From the NCBI GenBank assembly GCA_963768085.1, contig CAVYGO010000003.1, positions 1,364,001 to 1,428,000 on the forward strand: DNA of 64,000 bases, read 5' to 3'. A model generated the notes under the pieces. It saw only the letters and a list, made by a program, of their open reading frames with translations. It had not been told where the DNA came from and searched no databases. The translations under genes and the position numbers were made by a program. Numbering within the stretch: the first letter of the stretch is position 1; every line of letters begins with the position of its first letter. The stretch comes from Pukyongia sp963768085 (GTDB lineage Bacteria > Bacteroidota > Bacteroidia > Flavobacteriales > Flavobacteriaceae). Of this stretch, positions 62,025 through 64,000 are shown piece after piece.

Positions 62025-63152
62025 TTATTCCAGAACGTGAATATTTTTCTCTTTGCAGATTTTCTTGAGTTCTTCGGGCCATATTGAAACTGTAACCTCT
62101 CCAAGATGAGCGGTTCTAAGCAGGTACATATAGGTTCTCGCCTGGCCGATACCACCGCCAATACTTAACGGAATTTCATCGTTTAGAATAGCTTTGTGAT
62201 ATGGAAGTTCGAGGAAATCTGATTGTCCGGACAATTCCAACTGTGCTCTCATGGTCTCTTTGGTTACCCTAATTCCCATGGAAGAGAGTTCGTGTCTTCG
62301 TTTGGTGACCGGGTTCCAAACCAGGATATCTCCGTTCAGGCCGTAATACTGTTCACCATTTTTCATAACTGTTGGCGTGATCCAGTCGTCATAATCGGCA
62401 GCACGCATTTCATGTGGATATCCGTCTTTGAGCACGGAACCAATGCCGATGATAAATACGGCATGATGCTCCTGGATAAGTTTTGTTTCACGCTGTTTAC
62501 GAGGTAAGTCCGGATACATGTCCAGGATCTCTTCAGCATGGAAAAACTTCAGTTCTTCAGGGATATCAGGGTATCGCGGATCATTCAGTTCGGGAAATTT
62601 CTCTTTGATCATGACTCCGGCTCCATGGATCACTTTCCAGATCTTCCGAACGGTATCTTTGAGATACTCCAGATTTCTATCGCTGTCATCAATTCTTTTT
62701 TCCCAGTCCCATTGGTCTACATAGGCGGAATGATCGTGATCGAGGAAATAATCTTTTCGAATTGCACGCATATCCGTGTTAATACCTTGTCCTACTTCAC
62801 ATTCGAATTGAGCCAGGGCCATTCGCTTCCACTTTGTAGCAGCCTGAACGATTTGGGCCTCCATGCGTTTTGGTAGGCCTAAACCAGCGGGAAATTCCAC
62901 GGGGGTCCTGGATCCATCCCTGTCCAGATAGTCATTTACACCACTATCCTTGCTAACAATAAGAGGCACCTGAACCAATTGGATATTGAGTGCTTCCGCC
63001 ATTCCTTTTTCAATGTATTCCTTAACCAGGTACAGGGCTTCCATTCGCTTGAGAGGAGAAAGGAGGGGTGAATAACCTGTGGGAAGGATTTTGCTTACTT
63101 CTTCATAGGTGCTTATTCCGGGTCCTGCTAAGTCTTTTTGTTTAACATCCAT
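62025..63152 (-). CDS. asnA: aspartate-ammonia ligase
   Basis: A 375-aa class II synthetase-like enzyme making asparagine from aspartate, ammonia and ATP. IVQAATKWKRMALAQFE, GINTDMRAIRKDYFLDHDHS, YVDQWDWEKRI and the C-terminal SIGGGIGQARTYMYLL match AsnA closely. It is about 40 residues longer than the E. coli enzyme. It is monocistronic. Confidence 0.95.
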   Translation of the reverse strand: MDVKQKDLAGPGISTYEEVSKILPTGYSPLLSPLKRMEALYLVKEYIEKGMAEALNIQLVQVPLIVSKDSGVNDYLDRDGSRTPVEFPAGLGLPKRMEAQIVQAATKWKRMALAQFECEVGQGINTDMRAIRKDYFLDHDHSAYVDQWDWEKRIDDSDRNLEYLKDTVRKIWKVIHGAGVMIKEKFPELNDPRYPDIPEELKFFHAEEILDMYPDLPRKQRETKLIQEHHAVFIIGIGSVLKDGYPHEMRAADYDDWITPTVMKNGEQYYGLNGDILVWNPVTKRRHELSSMGIRVTKETMRAQLELSGQSDFLELPYHKAILNDEIPLSIGGGIGQARTYMYLLRTAHLGEVTVSIWPEELKKICKEKNIHVLE

Positions 63153-63324
63153 GAGATAACGTTTAAGATTTATACTGAATAGAATAATTTCATCTGAAGT
63201 GCCAGTTTACCAGCGACTTCGAGCATAAAAGTATTATTTCCGAAGTAAAAAAAATGTGATAATTATCATGAAGGCAAAATATAATCAGGCTTCAGTACGA
63301 TAAAATAAAAAGAGAACAGAAGAA

Positions 63325-63999
63325 TTAACCGGTAATATGATAACCACCATCCACATGACGAATTTCACCTGTAATCCGACTATTGGGCCTGAATAAGTGC
63401 GCTATTTCATAGGCCAGATCTTCAGGACCGGCATTGCCAAGAGGACTCATCTTATTTGAGGTTTCCACATCTTTATCTGATAATGTGGCATTGCCAGCTT
63501 TACTTCCCATATAGGGTGAAAATCTAATCACATTTGCGCGAATACCATATTGGCGTCCTAACTCATCCGCCAATTCTATGGTTATACGTTCTAAAGCTGC
63601 CTTAGCAATGCTAATGTTCCGATATGGATGAAAAGTTACTTTGGCCGCCGCGATATAACTAAGCGAACAAATTGAAGATCCCGACTTTAGTACATCCTGT
63701 TTTAATAAGTGATGGGTTAATCGAATCAGAGAGTAAGCGGAAACGTCCATGGTATCACAAAATTCTTCTTTGGTTACTTCCAACAGGGGTTTCACTTCTT
63801 TATTTCGTATGGTCTTGTCCATTGCGATTGCATGCAATAGACCGTGCAATTCTATACCATCGGCCCGTAATTTTCGAGCAAAATCATCTAAATTTGCCTC
63901 AAGTGTCACATCCAGCACCTCAGCTTTCGCATCCTCAAGTTGGCTTTCAATAGCACTTACAAAATCTGCGTAGGTTTTAATTAAAAAAGCTTTGGCTTT
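63325..63999 (-). CDS. FabI-like enoyl-ACP reductase / SDR, cut by the window edge
   Basis: A partial gene: the frame remains open from the stop at 63325 to the end of the window, giving about 224 residues of the C-terminal part. SLSYIAAAKVTFHPYRN and YRNISIAKAALERI carry the two tyrosines and the lysine of the FabI-type active site (Y-x6-K). RANVIRFSPY and the C-terminal GEIRHVDGGYHITG fit the enoyl-ACP reductase branch of short-chain dehydrogenases. The NAD-binding start lies outside the window. Another SDR subgroup is possible. Confidence 0.75.
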   Translation of the reverse strand, partial: KAKAFLIKTYADFVSAIESQLEDAKAEVLDVTLEANLDDFARKLRADGIELHGLLHAIAMDKTIRNKEVKPLLEVTKEEFCDTMDVSAYSLIRLTHHLLKQDVLKSGSSICSLSYIAAAKVTFHPYRNISIAKAALERITIELADELGRQYGIRANVIRFSPYMGSKAGNATLSDKDVETSNKMSPLGNAGPEDLAYEIAHLFRPNSRITGEIRHVDGGYHITG

Positions 64000-64000
64000 C

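Overview
The window reads as chromosomal DNA of a flavobacterium (Bacteroidota, probably marine Flavobacteriaceae). The evidence is the Bacteroidota -7 promoter element TAnnTTTG in front of many genes, fused SecDF, the archaeal/eukaryotic-type ProS, many lipoproteins, and very large cell-surface proteins with type IX secretion (T9SS) sorting domains of both the gliding-motility/CHU_C type and the Por type. Only one RNA gene is visible, tRNA-Glu(TTC). I see no phage, insertion sequence or CRISPR array.

Layout. 0-7.3 kb: a VOC protein next to a stand-alone methyltransferase, envelope lipoproteins, a HerA-like ATPase, a lipid-anchored RidA, queE and a DUF2911 protein. 7.5-18 kb: core genes gyrB, mdh and secDF on the plus strand, meeting a five-gene minus-strand cluster folE-cysS-yidD-lgt-DUF192. 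18-30 kb: two giant secreted repeat proteins in tandem (2026 and 1900 aa). They share a 4.0-kb, almost identical, indel-free 3' part but have unrelated N-terminal domains. 30-40.3 kb: a FadL-type porin, an odd Gly/Tyr/Trp plus Arg/Ser-rich lipoprotein, proS, tRNA-Glu-rpsT, the ddl-coaD-SRAP cluster, PASTA-rluD, and yaaA coupled to a uracil-DNA-glycosylase-like gene. 40.3-48.4 kb: a large VCBS/FG-GAP lipoprotein lying between the intact glycosylase-like gene and a decayed copy of it, then a HYR-domain T9SS gene broken by several frameshifts. 48.5-55.4 kb: a complete trpEGDCFBA operon, preceded by a clear attenuator with a Trp-Trp-Trp leader peptide; its trpC carries a one-base frameshift. 55.4-64 kb: a DUF1800/DUF1501 pair, MarR-YceI, a thioredoxin/rhodanese block, two unknown small genes, asnA, and a FabI-like reductase running off the end.

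Most interesting points: the paired giant genes look like one conserved stalk and anchor carrying two alternative heads, and are a strong substrate for recombination; the trp leader peptide appears to be translated from a leaderless mRNA; a 114-bp fully identical tract joins the glycosylase gene to its pseudogene, which suggests gene conversion; and a previously overlooked 42-aa basic small ORF has its own -7 element. The frameshifts in trpC and the HYR gene could be real mutations or assembly errors, and reads would decide this.
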